A stretch of 64,000 nt of DNA from Chloroflexota bacterium. GTDB lineage: Bacteria; Chloroflexota; Anaerolineae; UBA2200. How positions within the stretch are numbered: position 1 is the first letter of the stretch; the number at the start of each line of letters is the position of its first letter. The stretch lies in contig JACIWX010000008.1 of the NCBI GenBank assembly GCA_014360755.1, positions 1 to 64,000 on the forward strand, read 5' to 3'. Shown in pieces: positions 8,674 through 17,775 of the stretch. The position numbers and the translations under genes were made by a program. Below the pieces are notes generated by a model. It made no database searches, was not told the DNA's origin, and saw only the letters and a list, made by a program, of their open reading frames with translations.

Positions 8674-9333
8674 CTATGCCGCATTCATCTCCTTCAGGCA
8701 TTGTACAATTTCCGAACTCTCCTCAATCCGAGGTATCGCCCAGTCCACACCATCTACCTTCTCTGTCGAACCCACCCATACAGTAACCATGCCCAACTCC
8801 CCTGCTACACGCAGATTGGGCAAGGAATCATCAAATGTGATACACTTTTCGGCTGTGACGCCAAGTACATCGAGCAAACATTGGTAGGCAGCCCGGTGTG
8901 GCTTACCAACATATCCACTGTCCTTAATGTCAAAAATGCGCTCAAAGTGATGCGCCACTCCCAACGCTTTTAGAACCTGCTGCGCATGCTCCTTGGGTGA
9001 ATTGGTAAAGACGATCTTGCGCCATGGCAAACCGGCCAATACCCGATTCAGTTCCTCGTTGGCTGACAAGAACTCTTCCACCGAGAAATCATGGACATAG
9101 GTCAGGTAATCGTCGGGATTAATCTGAAATTCTACCAATAAGCCGCGCATGGTCGTGCCATACTCCCGCCAATAGCGCGGCCGTAGCCTGTTGATCGTCT
9201 CCTCATCCATACCCAAGCGAGAGGACATGTACTCGCTGATACGCTGGCTCACCACTTCCATGACCCCTACGCCTTCGGGGTATAGGGTGTTATCCAGATC
9301 GAAAAGCGCACATTGCAGCCCAGACCGCTTCAC
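8674..9333 (-). CDS. HAD-superfamily hydrolase (pyrimidine 5'-nucleotidase type)
   Basis: 219-residue soluble phosphatase. Motif I FDLDNTLYP at residues 11-19 (nucleophile and acid/base Asp), motif II VFTNSP near 110, Lys in YVGKPH near 144, and motif IV TFDDSLPN near 171 are all seen in order. The LDNTLYP signature and an all-helical cap between motifs I and II (RISEYMSSRLG) are typical of the Sdt1/YjjG-like pyrimidine 5'-nucleotidase group. Substrate is not determined. It is part of the minus-strand run between the aminotransferase and the M55 peptidase with no obvious link to CoA chemistry. Confidence 0.85.
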   Translation of the reverse strand: MKRSGLQCALFDLDNTLYPEGVGVMEVVSQRISEYMSSRLGMDEETINRLRPRYWREYGTTMRGLLVEFQINPDDYLTYVHDFSVEEFLSANEELNRVLAGLPWRKIVFTNSPKEHAQQVLKALGVAHHFERIFDIKDSGYVGKPHRAAYQCLLDVLGVTAEKCITFDDSLPNLRVAGELGMVTVWVGSTEKVDGVDWAIPRIEESSEIVQCLKEMNAA

Positions 9334-9439
9334 ACTACGCCCCCGTCGCCATCACCGGCGTTCAACTGGCGGGTGGCATGTACAACGGGCTACAAACCAC
9401 CCTCTGCGCAGTTCATCCAAGAGACGAAACACCATATAC

Positions 9440-10258
9440 CTACTCATCCACCAACCCAGCTAGCCCCACCATCGCGCGCCAAGCACGATAGAGTGTGGGC
9501 ATATCATCGTGTACGAACTCGACTGTTCTGCCATCCACCCGGCGGCTGCCCGGCACCAGCTCAGCCATTTCGGCATGAATGCTCTGCTGGAAACTCACGG
9601 TTAAGGTAATGGGCGGCGCAACAACAAATGGAACGCCACCTTTCTGCACCGCTCGTGTCGCTGCTTCCCGGATCAAGTCATGAACTCTGCGCGGAGCCAG
9701 GCAACGCGCAGCACGCATGCCATATGCATGCTTGACCGCTACAGTCTCTACATCCTGCAGGATGGAGCGTGCCTCGGCAACGAGCGTGTCATCTCCAGTG
9801 ACAAGGATAACTGGAACGCCAAAATGTCCCGCGAGAGCAGCATTCAGGCCAAACTCACCCACCAATCTGCCATTTAGCGCCACACTATATACGCGCCCAC
9901 TGTACACGTGGTTCAGCACGCCATACATGGCACCTGCCTGGGCATGGTAACCGATGAAGAACGCAGCATCACAACCTTCGTCAATCCCTTGCATCATGGA
10001 AAGCGGCTTGGGCGATCCGCTGATTAACTGCGCCACCGGATTCAGTTTCTCATGCAAGAGATTGCGCATGGATCCGTGTGCGTCATTGACCAGAACCTCG
10101 GTCACCCCCGCCGCCAAAGCTCCCTCAATCGCTGCATTCACTTCATCAGCCATCAAATTGCGTGCGCGTTCGTACTCCTTATCTCCCATGCCTGTCTGGG
10201 CAAAGTTCACAATGCCTGACACGCCTTCCATATCAGCCGATATGTATATCTTTTTCAT
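9440..10258 (-). CDS. M55 family D-aminopeptidase-like metallopeptidase (DppA)
   Basis: Zinc peptidase related to Bacillus DppA. Metal-ligand motifs are in the family order: SADMEG near residue 6 (Asp and Glu), NDAHGS near 58, FIGYHAQAG near 101 and GEFGLN near 130; the active-site region around HDD is at the C-terminus. 272 residues is normal. The start at 10258 (MKKIYIS) was preferred because GAGG stands 4 nt upstream; an in-frame ATG 4 codons earlier has none. Neighbours are EtfB and the HAD gene. It may cleave D-amino-acid peptides from cell-wall turnover, supplying amino acids to the pathway (inference). Confidence 0.88.
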   Translation of the reverse strand: MKKIYISADMEGVSGIVNFAQTGMGDKEYERARNLMADEVNAAIEGALAAGVTEVLVNDAHGSMRNLLHEKLNPVAQLISGSPKPLSMMQGIDEGCDAAFFIGYHAQAGAMYGVLNHVYSGRVYSVALNGRLVGEFGLNAALAGHFGVPVILVTGDDTLVAEARSILQDVETVAVKHAYGMRAARCLAPRRVHDLIREAATRAVQKGGVPFVVAPPITLTVSFQQSIHAEMAELVPGSRRVDGRTVEFVHDDMPTLYRAWRAMVGLAGLVDE

Positions 10259-10303
10259 CCTGCCTCGCATACCTAGATTGTCCCACGAGTGGGCAGGCCA
10301 GCA

Positions 10304-11089
10304 TTAAATGATGTTCTTCTGGCGCAGAATCGCTACCAACTCTTTCGCGGCTTCCGCAGGCCCGCTCTTGATAATCTGCCCCGGCTCCTTCGGCGGTGGC
10401 GAGAAACTCCGTTTGACCTGCGTAGGAGACCCTTGCAACCCAACTTGTTCTGGATTGGCATCCACATCCTTTACGCCCCAGAACGTAACCTTGCGTTCCC
10501 GGTAGGCATTCATAATGGCGCCTGCATGTGGGTAGCGTGGCGTATTCGCTTCCTTCGTAATCGTCAAGAGCGCAGGCAATTTTGCCTCAATTTCTTCATA
10601 GCCATCCTCGATGGCTCTCTTTGCGCGCACTTTGCCATCTTCGACAACTAACTCGCGCACATAGGTTATTTGGGGAATTTTCAGGTACTCAGCCACTTGT
10701 GGGCCCACCTGAGCAGTATCCCCATCAATCGCCTGGCGGCCCGCCAAAACCAGATCAAAATCGCCGATCTTCTTCAGGGCAAGCCCCAACGTGGTCGCTG
10801 TCGCCCAGGTGTCCGCACCAGCAAAGGCACGGTCGGTCAGCAAGATCGCTTCATCCGCACCCATAGCCAGGGCTTCCCGCAGCGCATCTTCCGCCTGAGG
10901 CGGTCCCATGGAGAGCACGATCACTTGAGCCCCCATCTGCTCTTTCAATTTTAGCGCCTCTTCAAGGGCGTTCTTATCCTCAGGGTTGATAATGCTGGGC
11001 ACGCCCTCTCGGATCAAAGTCCCTGTTCTGGGATCGAGCTTGACTTCCGTGGTGTCTGGAACCTGCTTAATCAGTACAACGATTTTCAT
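10304..11089 (-). CDS. etfB: Electron transfer flavoprotein beta subunit
   Basis: 261-residue EtfB that pairs with EtfA to move electrons between acyl-CoA dehydrogenase and other carriers. KIVVLIKQVPDTTEVKLD at the N-terminus, NPEDKNALEEALKLKE, MGADEAILLTDRAF and GRQAIDGDTAQVGPQ are strongly conserved; these resemble the EtfB of clostridial amino-acid fermenters where Etf bifurcates, from memory rather than from an alignment. Start at 11089 has GGAGG 11 nt upstream; the longer frame is not supported. It follows the acyl-CoA dehydrogenase gene directly (42-nt gap), whereas EtfA is 3 kb further on. Confidence 0.93.
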   Translation of the reverse strand: MKIVVLIKQVPDTTEVKLDPRTGTLIREGVPSIINPEDKNALEEALKLKEQMGAQVIVLSMGPPQAEDALREALAMGADEAILLTDRAFAGADTWATATTLGLALKKIGDFDLVLAGRQAIDGDTAQVGPQVAEYLKIPQITYVRELVVEDGKVRAKRAIEDGYEEIEAKLPALLTITKEANTPRYPHAGAIMNAYRERKVTFWGVKDVDANPEQVGLQGSPTQVKRSFSPPPKEPGQIIKSGPAEAAKELVAILRQKNII

Positions 11090-11131
11090 GGGTAATGTAT
11101 CCTCCCTTCCCGTGATCAATGGCGTAGGCAA

Positions 11132-12304
11132 TTACCTGAGCCGCAGCCCGATGTTGCGGAACAGGTTGCGGGCAATAATCTCGCGCTGTATCTCGTTGGT
11201 CCCCTCGAAGATACGGGTGATGCGTACATCGCGGTACATGCGCTCAATGGGATATTTCTTCATATAGCCCATCCCGCCGTGAATTTGCACTGCCATATCG
11301 GCTGCACGGCAGGCGACCTCAGACCCAAAGACCTTGCACATGGCCGCCATAGTACTGAATTCACGTCCCATGTTCCCACTATCCATCATCCATGCGGTGC
11401 GATAGACCAGAGAGCGCAACGCCTCTATCTCAATGGCCATATCCGCGATCATCCACTGGATCGCTTGTTTGGCTGCAATCGGAGCGCCAAATTGATAGCG
11501 GCTCTTGGCAAACTCCATGCTCATCTTCAACGCCTGCTGGGCTGCTCCAAGACATCCTGCTGCAAGGCTGATGCGACCAACATCCAGAGTCTTCATGAAG
11601 GTGAGAAAGCCAGCCCCAAACTGGCCTAGCACGTTTTCTGCTGGAACTCGGCAATCCTCAAAGAACAGCTCTGCAGTAGGGGACCCGCGGATACCCATCT
11701 TTTCCTCCCTACGTCCTACTTTGAAGCCTGGGAAGTCTTTCTCCACAATAAAAGCGGTTACCCCACCCCGCGCGCCCAAAGCCGGGTCCGTTACCGCCAG
11801 AACGCTAATGACATCGGCGATGTCCCCATTCGTGATCCACAGCTTCGAACCATTCAAGATAAAGTAATTGCCATCGCGTATCGCTCTCGTCTGAATGGCC
11901 GCTGCATCAGAGCCAGCATTGGGCTCGGTTAGGGCAAAAGCCGCAATTTTTTCGCCGCGGGCAAGCGGCACGAGGTACTTCTGCTTTTGCTCTTCTGTGC
12001 CATCCAGATAGATCGCCATGGCGCCAATGCCAGTATGTGCCCCAATGATGGTCGCCGTGGAACCACATACCTTATTCATTTCCTCCATAAGAATGCAGTA
12101 ACCAATCTCTCCCGCACCCGCTCCACCATATTTTTGCGGAAATGGGACTCCCATGAGGCCTAACTTGGCTGCTTTCTTAATGATCTCGAACGGAACCCGC
12201 TCATCACGATCGATCTCCTCAGCAAGAGGAGCTACTTCCTTCTCCGCAAACTCTCGAATCATGCGACGGAGCAATTCATACTCTTTAGGGAACGTAAAAT
12301 CCAT
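11132..12304 (-). CDS. Acyl-CoA dehydrogenase
   Basis: FAD enzyme of the short/medium-chain acyl-CoA dehydrogenase type, 390 residues. FALTEPNAGSDAAA (flavin/substrate binding) and LWITNGDIAD are present, and IFEGTNEIQRE near the C-terminus carries the catalytic Glu in the position used by butyryl- and short-chain enzymes. The ATG at 12304 has AAGGAGG 6 nt upstream. It lies directly before etfB and after an acyl-CoA ligase, so it should oxidise saturated acyl-CoA, or reduce enoyl-CoA if the Etf bifurcates. Chain length cannot be assigned. Confidence 0.93.
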   Translation of the reverse strand: MDFTFPKEYELLRRMIREFAEKEVAPLAEEIDRDERVPFEIIKKAAKLGLMGVPFPQKYGGAGAGEIGYCILMEEMNKVCGSTATIIGAHTGIGAMAIYLDGTEEQKQKYLVPLARGEKIAAFALTEPNAGSDAAAIQTRAIRDGNYFILNGSKLWITNGDIADVISVLAVTDPALGARGGVTAFIVEKDFPGFKVGRREEKMGIRGSPTAELFFEDCRVPAENVLGQFGAGFLTFMKTLDVGRISLAAGCLGAAQQALKMSMEFAKSRYQFGAPIAAKQAIQWMIADMAIEIEALRSLVYRTAWMMDSGNMGREFSTMAAMCKVFGSEVACRAADMAVQIHGGMGYMKKYPIERMYRDVRITRIFEGTNEIQREIIARNLFRNIGLRLR

Positions 12305-12327
12305 TGCTTCCTCCTTCACAATTCTTT

Positions 12328-13839
12328 CTATTCCTTCAGTTGCCTCTTGAGGACTTTGCCAGCGGCATCCTTGGGCAACTCGGTGCGAAATTCGATATAA
12401 CGCGGATATTTGTACGCCGCCATCCGTGAACGTGCGTACTCGATAAGTTCCTCAGCATCCACTACTTCGTCTGCCTCAAGCACGATAAAGGCTTTAATCT
12501 CCTCTCCCATCACCTCATCAGGGATACCAACAACAGCAGCCTCAGCGACTGCCGGGTGAGCAAGCAGCACATCCTCTACTTCTCGTGGATAGATATTGAG
12601 CCCACCACGCTTAATCAGATCCTTCTTTCGACCCACGATATAGAAATAGCCTTCTTCATCCCTGCGCCCCAGGTCACCAGTATGGAACCAACCGCCACGC
12701 ATGGCTTCAGCAGTCAGCGCTGGCCGCTTGTAGTAGCCCTTCATCACATTGTGTCCCCGGATCACAATCTCCCCTATTTTGCCAGGTGGCAGCTCGCGGT
12801 CATCTTCATCGACGATCCTCATTTGCACGCCATAAATAGGCTGTCCAATGGAGCCAGGGCGCGGCGGTCTGTCTGTGGGATTGAACGACGCCACAGGCGA
12901 GGTCTCCGATAGACCATAACCTTCGAAAATCGGTAGGCCATATCGCTTTTCAAATGCGCGCATCAAATCCACTGGCAACGCTGCCCCACCTGAGCAGCAG
13001 AGACGCAACGAACTCCAATCGTACTTTTCAGCACCTGGATAGTGCTGTAGATACCAGTACATTGTAGGCACGCCTAACAACAAGGTAACTCGATCGCGCT
13101 GAATGATCTGCAAAACCTTGTCCGAGTCAAAACGTGCCAGCATGGTAAGCGTGCCGCCGGCATACAATGTAGCATTCATCACACAGGTCTGTCCAAAAGC
13201 ATGGAACAGGGGCAGCACGGCCAAGGAGACATCTTGAGGGGTGATTTTGCACAAGCGGTCCGCAGTGAGTGCAGCATTGTAGAACATGTTAAAATGAGTC
13301 AGTTCCGCACCCCGGGGATATCCCATCGCCCCTGCCGTATAGAGGATTACCGCAGTGTCATCCGGCCTGGTCTGCACGGTGTCGAAGTCAGGCAGGCTTG
13401 TCTCCAACAAATCGGCAAAGCATTGCCAGCCGGATGGTGCCTGCTTGCCCACCACAATGAAGTGACGGCAAGATTCCACACGTCTCAGTGCCTGTTGCGC
13501 TTCCAGCAAGAACGCCTCATCAACGATCAATACCGCTGCTTCCGAATCCTCTAACTCATAAGTGATTTCAGAAGCCTTGAACAATGGATTCAAAGGAACA
13601 ACACAGCCCCCTGCTTTCAATACCCCGAAATACGCGATAACAAACTCAGGGACATTGGGCAACATGATAGCTACCCTATCCCCTGGGCGCATTCCTAACC
13701 CTGCCAGCGCAGCAGCGCAACGGGTCGCCGCTTCATTGAGCTGCGCATAGCTCATCCGGCAGCCATTGGAAATAATCGCGGTATATTGAGGCTGGCTGAA
13801 AGCCCCGGCCTCGAGCACAGTAGCCAGATTCAAGCTCAT
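12328..13839 (-). CDS. Long-chain acyl-CoA ligase (FadD-like, AMP-forming)
   Basis: Adenylate-forming ligase of 503 residues. The phosphate loop reads ILYTAGAMGYPRGAEL, a variant of the usual TSGTTGxPKG; further marks are EGYGLSETSPV, GWFHTGDLGRRDEEGY, the hinge GRKKDLIKRGGLNIYPREVE and the C-terminal catalytic Lys in AGKVLKRQL. Start taken at MSLNLATVLE (13839); upstream codons run into the heptamer inverted repeat at 13856-13926 and are unlikely to be coding. No ribosome site is evident, possibly because the repeat has inserted there; translation may depend on coupling. Probably activates fatty or dicarboxylic acids for the beta-oxidation genes around it. Confidence 0.88.
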   Translation of the reverse strand: MSLNLATVLEAGAFSQPQYTAIISNGCRMSYAQLNEAATRCAAALAGLGMRPGDRVAIMLPNVPEFVIAYFGVLKAGGCVVPLNPLFKASEITYELEDSEAAVLIVDEAFLLEAQQALRRVESCRHFIVVGKQAPSGWQCFADLLETSLPDFDTVQTRPDDTAVILYTAGAMGYPRGAELTHFNMFYNAALTADRLCKITPQDVSLAVLPLFHAFGQTCVMNATLYAGGTLTMLARFDSDKVLQIIQRDRVTLLLGVPTMYWYLQHYPGAEKYDWSSLRLCCSGGAALPVDLMRAFEKRYGLPIFEGYGLSETSPVASFNPTDRPPRPGSIGQPIYGVQMRIVDEDDRELPPGKIGEIVIRGHNVMKGYYKRPALTAEAMRGGWFHTGDLGRRDEEGYFYIVGRKKDLIKRGGLNIYPREVEDVLLAHPAVAEAAVVGIPDEVMGEEIKAFIVLEADEVVDAEELIEYARSRMAAYKYPRYIEFRTELPKDAAGKVLKRQLKE

Positions 13840-13855
13840 ACGAGTACCAATAGTG

Positions 13856-13926
13856 GATGATGAGTGACGAGTGAGACAGGGCATCAGCGGCAATGGATCA
13901 GCGCTCACTCATCACTCATCACTCAC
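13856..13926. repeat. Heptamer-based inverted repeat (TGATGAG / ACTCATC type), copy 1
   Basis: Left arm 13856-13875 is built from TGATGAG/TGACGAG heptamers and right arm 13904-13926 from their complements (ACTCATC), giving a near-perfect 20-bp hairpin with a 28-nt loop. It sits between the hydratase stop and the ligase start. A related element occurs at 27420-27510. Confidence 0.8.
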
Positions 13927-13932
13927 AAGGGT

Positions 13933-14733
13933 TTATTTATCCTGGAACTTGGGTTGGCGCTTTTCCAGGAAGGCGGTGACTCCCTCGTAACCGTCATGGG
14001 TGGCACATAACGCGACAAACTTTTCTTCTTCCACCTTAAGAGCGTCAAGCAGGCTTACTTCCATGCCGTGGTTGATCGCCTCCAGGATAGCGGAGGTTGC
14101 CAGCGCGCTCTTGGAGGTGATTTTCTTAGCCAGATCCTGGGCGGTTTTGATGACCTGACCAGCAGGTACCACTTTGTTCACCAGGCCAATGCGTGCTGCC
14201 TCCTGGGCGGGGATCATGTCACCCGTGAGAATCAACTCAATCGCTTTACCCCTGCCGACCAGACGAGGGAGCCGCGCTGTTCCACCCCAAGCGGGTAACA
14301 GCCCCAGGTTTACCTCCGGCTGACCGAAGCGAGCCGTATCCGATGCAATGCGGATATGGCATGCCATAGCCAACTCCATGCCACCACCAAGGCAAACAGC
14401 ATTGATGGCAGCAATGACAGGCTTGGTGCTCCGCTCAATACGGTTAAAAAGCTGCTGCCCTTTGACAATGAGATCCCTTTTGACTGGCTGCCCGGACCGC
14501 GCCAGATCAATCTGTGCTTTGATCTCATTGATGTCCGCTCCAGCCACGAACGCAAACTGCCCGGCGCCTGTGATGATAATGGCTTTGACCTCGGGATTGT
14601 TGTACACCTCCTCAAAAGCGCTCGCCAAATCATTCACGGTCTGCTCGTTGAAAGCATTCGCTGGCGGGTGATCAATAGTAAGGATAGCAATACGATCCTC
14701 TATCGAAACTTTGACATATTGGCGGTCTGCCAT
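13933..14733 (-). CDS. Enoyl-CoA hydratase/isomerase (crotonase family)
   Basis: 266-residue crotonase that adds water to 2-enoyl-CoA. DHPPANAFNEQTV at residues 19-31, the oxyanion-hole block ITGAGQFAFVAGADINE and AVCLGGGMELAMACHIRIAS are standard; the second part of the active site is LLPAWGGTARLPRLVG, where Trp-Gly replaces the usual GxTQRL/Glu pattern, so isomerase or hydratase specificity is uncertain. Start ATG 14733 has GGAG 8 nt upstream. Lies between the 3-hydroxyacyl-CoA dehydrogenase and the ligase, as expected for beta-oxidation. Confidence 0.88.
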   Translation of the reverse strand: MADRQYVKVSIEDRIAILTIDHPPANAFNEQTVNDLASAFEEVYNNPEVKAIIITGAGQFAFVAGADINEIKAQIDLARSGQPVKRDLIVKGQQLFNRIERSTKPVIAAINAVCLGGGMELAMACHIRIASDTARFGQPEVNLGLLPAWGGTARLPRLVGRGKAIELILTGDMIPAQEAARIGLVNKVVPAGQVIKTAQDLAKKITSKSALATSAILEAINHGMEVSLLDALKVEEEKFVALCATHDGYEGVTAFLEKRQPKFQDK

Positions 14734-14821
14734 TTGACACACTCCTTTCCTTCATAGTTTTGAATTGTAGCAGGAAGCAGAACAGCACACCATGTGCCCA
14801 ATGCTGCTTATCCGCTGATGG

Positions 14822-16042
14822 CTATGTCGTGTATTCAAAGAAGCCTTTGCCGACCTTCTTGCCGAGGTGTCCTGCCCGCACTTTGGTTTTGAGCAAGCGC
14901 GCGGGGCGGAAACGGTTCCCAAACTGGGCGCGGAGCCTTTCCAGCTCAGCCAGCACGACATCCAGTCCCAGCACATCTGCAAGCTGTAGAGGTCCCATGC
15001 GCTCCTCTCCGTATTTCATGCCCGTACCGGCAATCATGGCCATGTCAATCTTATCTGGCGGTGCAATGTTCTCCGTCACACACTGTATCGCTTCATTGAT
15101 CATAGGCATCATCAGGCGCTGCCAACTGAACTCAGTGCCTGTTGGAACCTTGCCCTCATCCTGTAATTGCTTGATCATAGCCCTCACTGGCTCATCGGTT
15201 TGATCCCCGTATCCATAGAAGCCAGCGCCCGCTTTCTCCCCGAGCCGACCTGCTTTGTACATCATCTCAAACAGCGGCGGAATCTCAACCCCATATTCCT
15301 CGCCCAAGTACTTTGCGGTATGGTACACGACATCAATGCCCAGCATATCCATCAAGGTGAAGGGGCCCATCGGCCAGCCAAATTTGACCATCGTTTCGTC
15401 TATTTCACGTGCCGTGGCTGCCCCTTCCTGAAGGGCAAAAGTAGCTTCCCCAAGGTAGGGCATCAACAAGCGGTTGACCAGGAATCCCGGGCACTCCTGC
15501 ACTACCACCGGAATCTTGCGCAGCGACTCAGCAAACATGACTACATCGTCAATTGTTTCCTGCGAGGTATCCAGCCCAGGGATGATCTCCACCAGTTTCA
15601 TGACATGCGCGGGGCTGAAAAAGTGCATGCCGATCATTTTCTGCGGCCGCTTGGTCGCTGCGCCCATCTCGGAAATGGACAGAGCAGAGGTGTTCGAAGC
15701 AAAGATGGTGTGCTCAGGACAAACTTCGTCCAACTCAGCAAAGACCTTCTTCTTAACGCTCATCACTTCGGGCACGGCTTCGATAACAATATCCACATCG
15801 GAGAACTCGTCATAGGTAAGCGTGGGGATAACCAAGCTGACCTTTTCCTGCATCTCCCCTGCGCTCATCTTGCCGCTATCTACGCGCCGCTGATAGATGC
15901 CGCGAAGTTGTTCCATGCCCTTATCCAGCATCTTCTGGTCAACGTCTTTCAATACGACCGGCAAGCCTGAATAGGTAATGACCTGGGCAATGCCAGCACC
16001 CATGAAGCCTGCCCCAACTACTGCTGCTTTAAAAATATACAT
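14822..16042 (-). CDS. 3-hydroxyacyl-CoA dehydrogenase
   Basis: NAD-dependent oxidation of 3-hydroxyacyl-CoA to 3-oxoacyl-CoA. Residues 1-190 form the NAD domain: [20 protein letters not shown] at the N-terminus, [13 protein letters not shown], and the catalytic His in [16 protein letters not shown]. Two C-terminal 3HCDH domains follow ([23 protein letters not shown]; then [25 protein letters not shown]), giving 406 residues, the length of the double-domain monofunctional type. Start 16042 is preceded by GGAGG. It sits between thiolase and hydratase genes. Confidence 0.93.
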   Translation of the reverse strand: MYIFKAAVVGAGFMGAGIAQVITYSGLPVVLKDVDQKMLDKGMEQLRGIYQRRVDSGKMSAGEMQEKVSLVIPTLTYDEFSDVDIVIEAVPEVMSVKKKVFAELDEVCPEHTIFASNTSALSISEMGAATKRPQKMIGMHFFSPAHVMKLVEIIPGLDTSQETIDDVVMFAESLRKIPVVVQECPGFLVNRLLMPYLGEATFALQEGAATAREIDETMVKFGWPMGPFTLMDMLGIDVVYHTAKYLGEEYGVEIPPLFEMMYKAGRLGEKAGAGFYGYGDQTDEPVRAMIKQLQDEGKVPTGTEFSWQRLMMPMINEAIQCVTENIAPPDKIDMAMIAGTGMKYGEERMGPLQLADVLGLDVVLAELERLRAQFGNRFRPARLLKTKVRAGHLGKKVGKGFFEYTT

Positions 16043-16116
16043 TGGCTCTCCTCCCTTCAAGTTATTGTTAAGGAATCAGGCGCATACCAGAGATGCCCCT
16101 GCTTCGACTCCTTTGT

Positions 16117-17316
16117 CTACTTCCTCTCCAACACAATAGCCGCACCCTGTCCACCACCCACGCACTCTGTAGCTAGACCCAGCGACAAGCCACGCTTCTG
16201 CATTTCATGCAGCAAAGTAACCACTATACGCGCCCCAGAGCAACCAACGGGGTGGCCAAGGGCAATTGCCCCGCCATTCACATTCACTTTTTCCCAGTTC
16301 CAGCCGTCTTTCGCCAATTCCTTCCCCACCGCTAGCACTTGGGCAGCAAATGCTTCATTCAGCTCAATTAACTCGATGTCCGTCAGTTTCAACCCCGCCT
16401 TTTTCAATGCCTTAGGTACCGCATAAGCGGGCCCTATGCCCATCAGTGCTGGATCTACGCCGGCGTACGCATACCCCCGGATGTAAGCCATGGGCTCCAG
16501 CCCCAACTCCTTTGCTTTCTCTGCAGTCATCACCAGGCAGGCTGCCGCCCCATCAGAAATAGGACAGGCATTGGCGGGTGTCACTGTACCTCCCTCCTTG
16601 AATACGGTAGGGTACAATGCTGCCTTTTGCACGGTGAGCCCTGGATTGATGCACTCATCTTGGGTAATCATTTCGGAAGCCACTTCCTGTCCAGCCACTT
16701 TCTTCTTTACTTCAATGGGGACAATCTCATCCTTGAACCTGCCCGTCCGTGTGGCCATAAAAGCTTTCTTATGCGACTGAACAGCATACTCATCTTGCTC
16801 CTGGCGAGAGATGTTGTACATTTCAGCCAGGTTCTCCGCCGTGCGTCCCATGATCTGATTACAGATAGGATCGGTAAGGCCCTCCCACAGGGTATCAATG
16901 AAAGTGGTATGACGCAGCTTAAGCCCCCAACGAGCACCTCGCACCATATACGGAGCATTGGACATGCTCTCAGTACCGCCGCACATGAAAATCTCACCAT
17001 CCCCTGCCTGGATAGCCTGGTAGGCGTTGGTGATTGCCACCTGTCCTGAGGCGCAATTGCGCTGCACGGTATAGCCTGGTACCTCCTTCGGGATACCAGC
17101 CATCAACGCTGCCACCCGTGCGAGGTTCGGCGCATCGCTGAGCTGGCCACAGCAACCAAAGATTACGTCATCAATCAACGCTGGATCCAGCTTGGTGCGA
17201 TTGAGCACTTCTTTGATGACTCGCGCTGCTAAATCCTGGGCAGTAATGTCCTTGAGCCCACCGCCATGTCGCCCAATAGGCGTGCGCACTCCTCCTACAA
17301 TAACCACTTCTTTCAT
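16117..17316 (-). CDS. Acetyl-CoA acetyltransferase / thiolase
   Basis: 399-residue thiolase. The nucleophilic Cys is in [13 protein letters not shown] near residue 88, the His in [16 protein letters not shown] and the second Cys in [12 protein letters not shown] near the C-terminus. It can run as biosynthetic acetoacetyl-CoA thiolase or degradative 3-ketoacyl-CoA thiolase; the operon (hydroxyacyl-CoA dehydrogenase, hydratase, acyl-CoA dehydrogenase) fits beta-oxidation. It is the first gene after the promoter at 17552-17580 and its leader contains the structured element at 17366-17419. RBS GGAGG lies just upstream of the ATG. Confidence 0.93.
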   Translation of the reverse strand: MKEVVIVGGVRTPIGRHGGGLKDITAQDLAARVIKEVLNRTKLDPALIDDVIFGCCGQLSDAPNLARVAALMAGIPKEVPGYTVQRNCASGQVAITNAYQAIQAGDGEIFMCGGTESMSNAPYMVRGARWGLKLRHTTFIDTLWEGLTDPICNQIMGRTAENLAEMYNISRQEQDEYAVQSHKKAFMATRTGRFKDEIVPIEVKKKVAGQEVASEMITQDECINPGLTVQKAALYPTVFKEGGTVTPANACPISDGAAACLVMTAEKAKELGLEPMAYIRGYAYAGVDPALMGIGPAYAVPKALKKAGLKLTDIELIELNEAFAAQVLAVGKELAKDGWNWEKVNVNGGAIALGHPVGCSGARIVVTLLHEMQKRGLSLGLATECVGGGQGAAIVLERK

Positions 17317-17365
17317 TTATCCCTCCTTGGCTTATTTTGATGAGCGGATACTGACTGAAAACACA

Positions 17366-17419
17366 ACCGGCAAGGGTCTAGGCACTGGGAAACTATTCCC
17401 ATTGCGGACTCTTGCCGGT
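17366..17419 (-). promoter_or_regulatory. Nested hairpin in the leader of the thiolase operon
   Basis: Outer stem 17366-17378 with 17407-17419 is 13 bp with one G-U pair (ACCGGCAAGGGTC against GACTCTTGCCGGT). Inside it TGGGAA at 17386-17391 pairs with TTCCCA at 17396-17401. In the minus-strand transcript it ends about 50 nt before the thiolase ATG. A short U-rich stretch (TTGTGTTTTC) is on the upstream rather than the downstream side, so it is not a plain terminator. Confidence 0.55.
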
Positions 17420-17551
17420 CATGGAATTGGATAAAACTATGCAACAAAACAGGGAAAAGTTGCTAAAATGCACCTTCTTTCCCTCAAGCATCATTGCTCA
17501 TTTCTAGGCCTTTCTCATCGTCGCAGCACGACATATTTGGAAAGCAATACT

Positions 17552-17580
17552 ATTCTACAACAAAATTGCAAAAAAGGCAA
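17552..17580 (-). promoter_or_regulatory. Promoter of the thiolase-led catabolic operon
   Basis: On the minus strand TTGCCT (17580-17575), a 17-bp spacer and TAGAAT (17557-17552). Transcription would start near 17545, leaving a leader of about 230 nt that contains the hairpin at 17366-17419. Confidence 0.55.
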
Positions 17581-17683
17581 CTTGGTGATAGAATTCACAA
17601 TCTCCCCCTAATCAGCCTCTAGTTCGCATCTCCACAACACGAGGTGCTTGGACAAACTGCACGATGCCGGACACTGATTACGT

Positions 17684-17712
17684 TTGCGGATTTATATGCC
17701 GTATGGTACAAT
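17684..17712 (+). promoter_or_regulatory. Promoter of mutL
   Basis: TTGCGG (17684-17689), 17-bp spacer, TACAAT (17707-17712). A start near 17719 would leave about 57 nt before the mutL ATG at 17776, which supports that start over the upstream in-frame ATG at 17644. Confidence 0.55.
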
Positions 17713-17775
17713 GAGATAAAAGCAGAAACAAGGGTTGGTAAAGAGACCGTTTCTGTTGCAACGGGAGCGCATGTT

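Larger units (their letters stand above)
17317..17775. other. Divergent regulatory region between thiolase operon and mutL
   Basis: 459 bp with no credible gene. It holds the minus-strand promoter at 17552-17580, the plus-strand promoter at 17684-17712 and the nested hairpin at 17366-17419. The open frame extended upstream of mutL from 17644 starts before the mutL promoter and is not considered coding. Confidence 0.7.

Noticed and set aside
17644-17775. 44-codon N-terminal extension of MutL
   Set aside because: It starts before the likely promoter and does not resemble MutL N-termini, which begin with MPIKILPP-like sequence.
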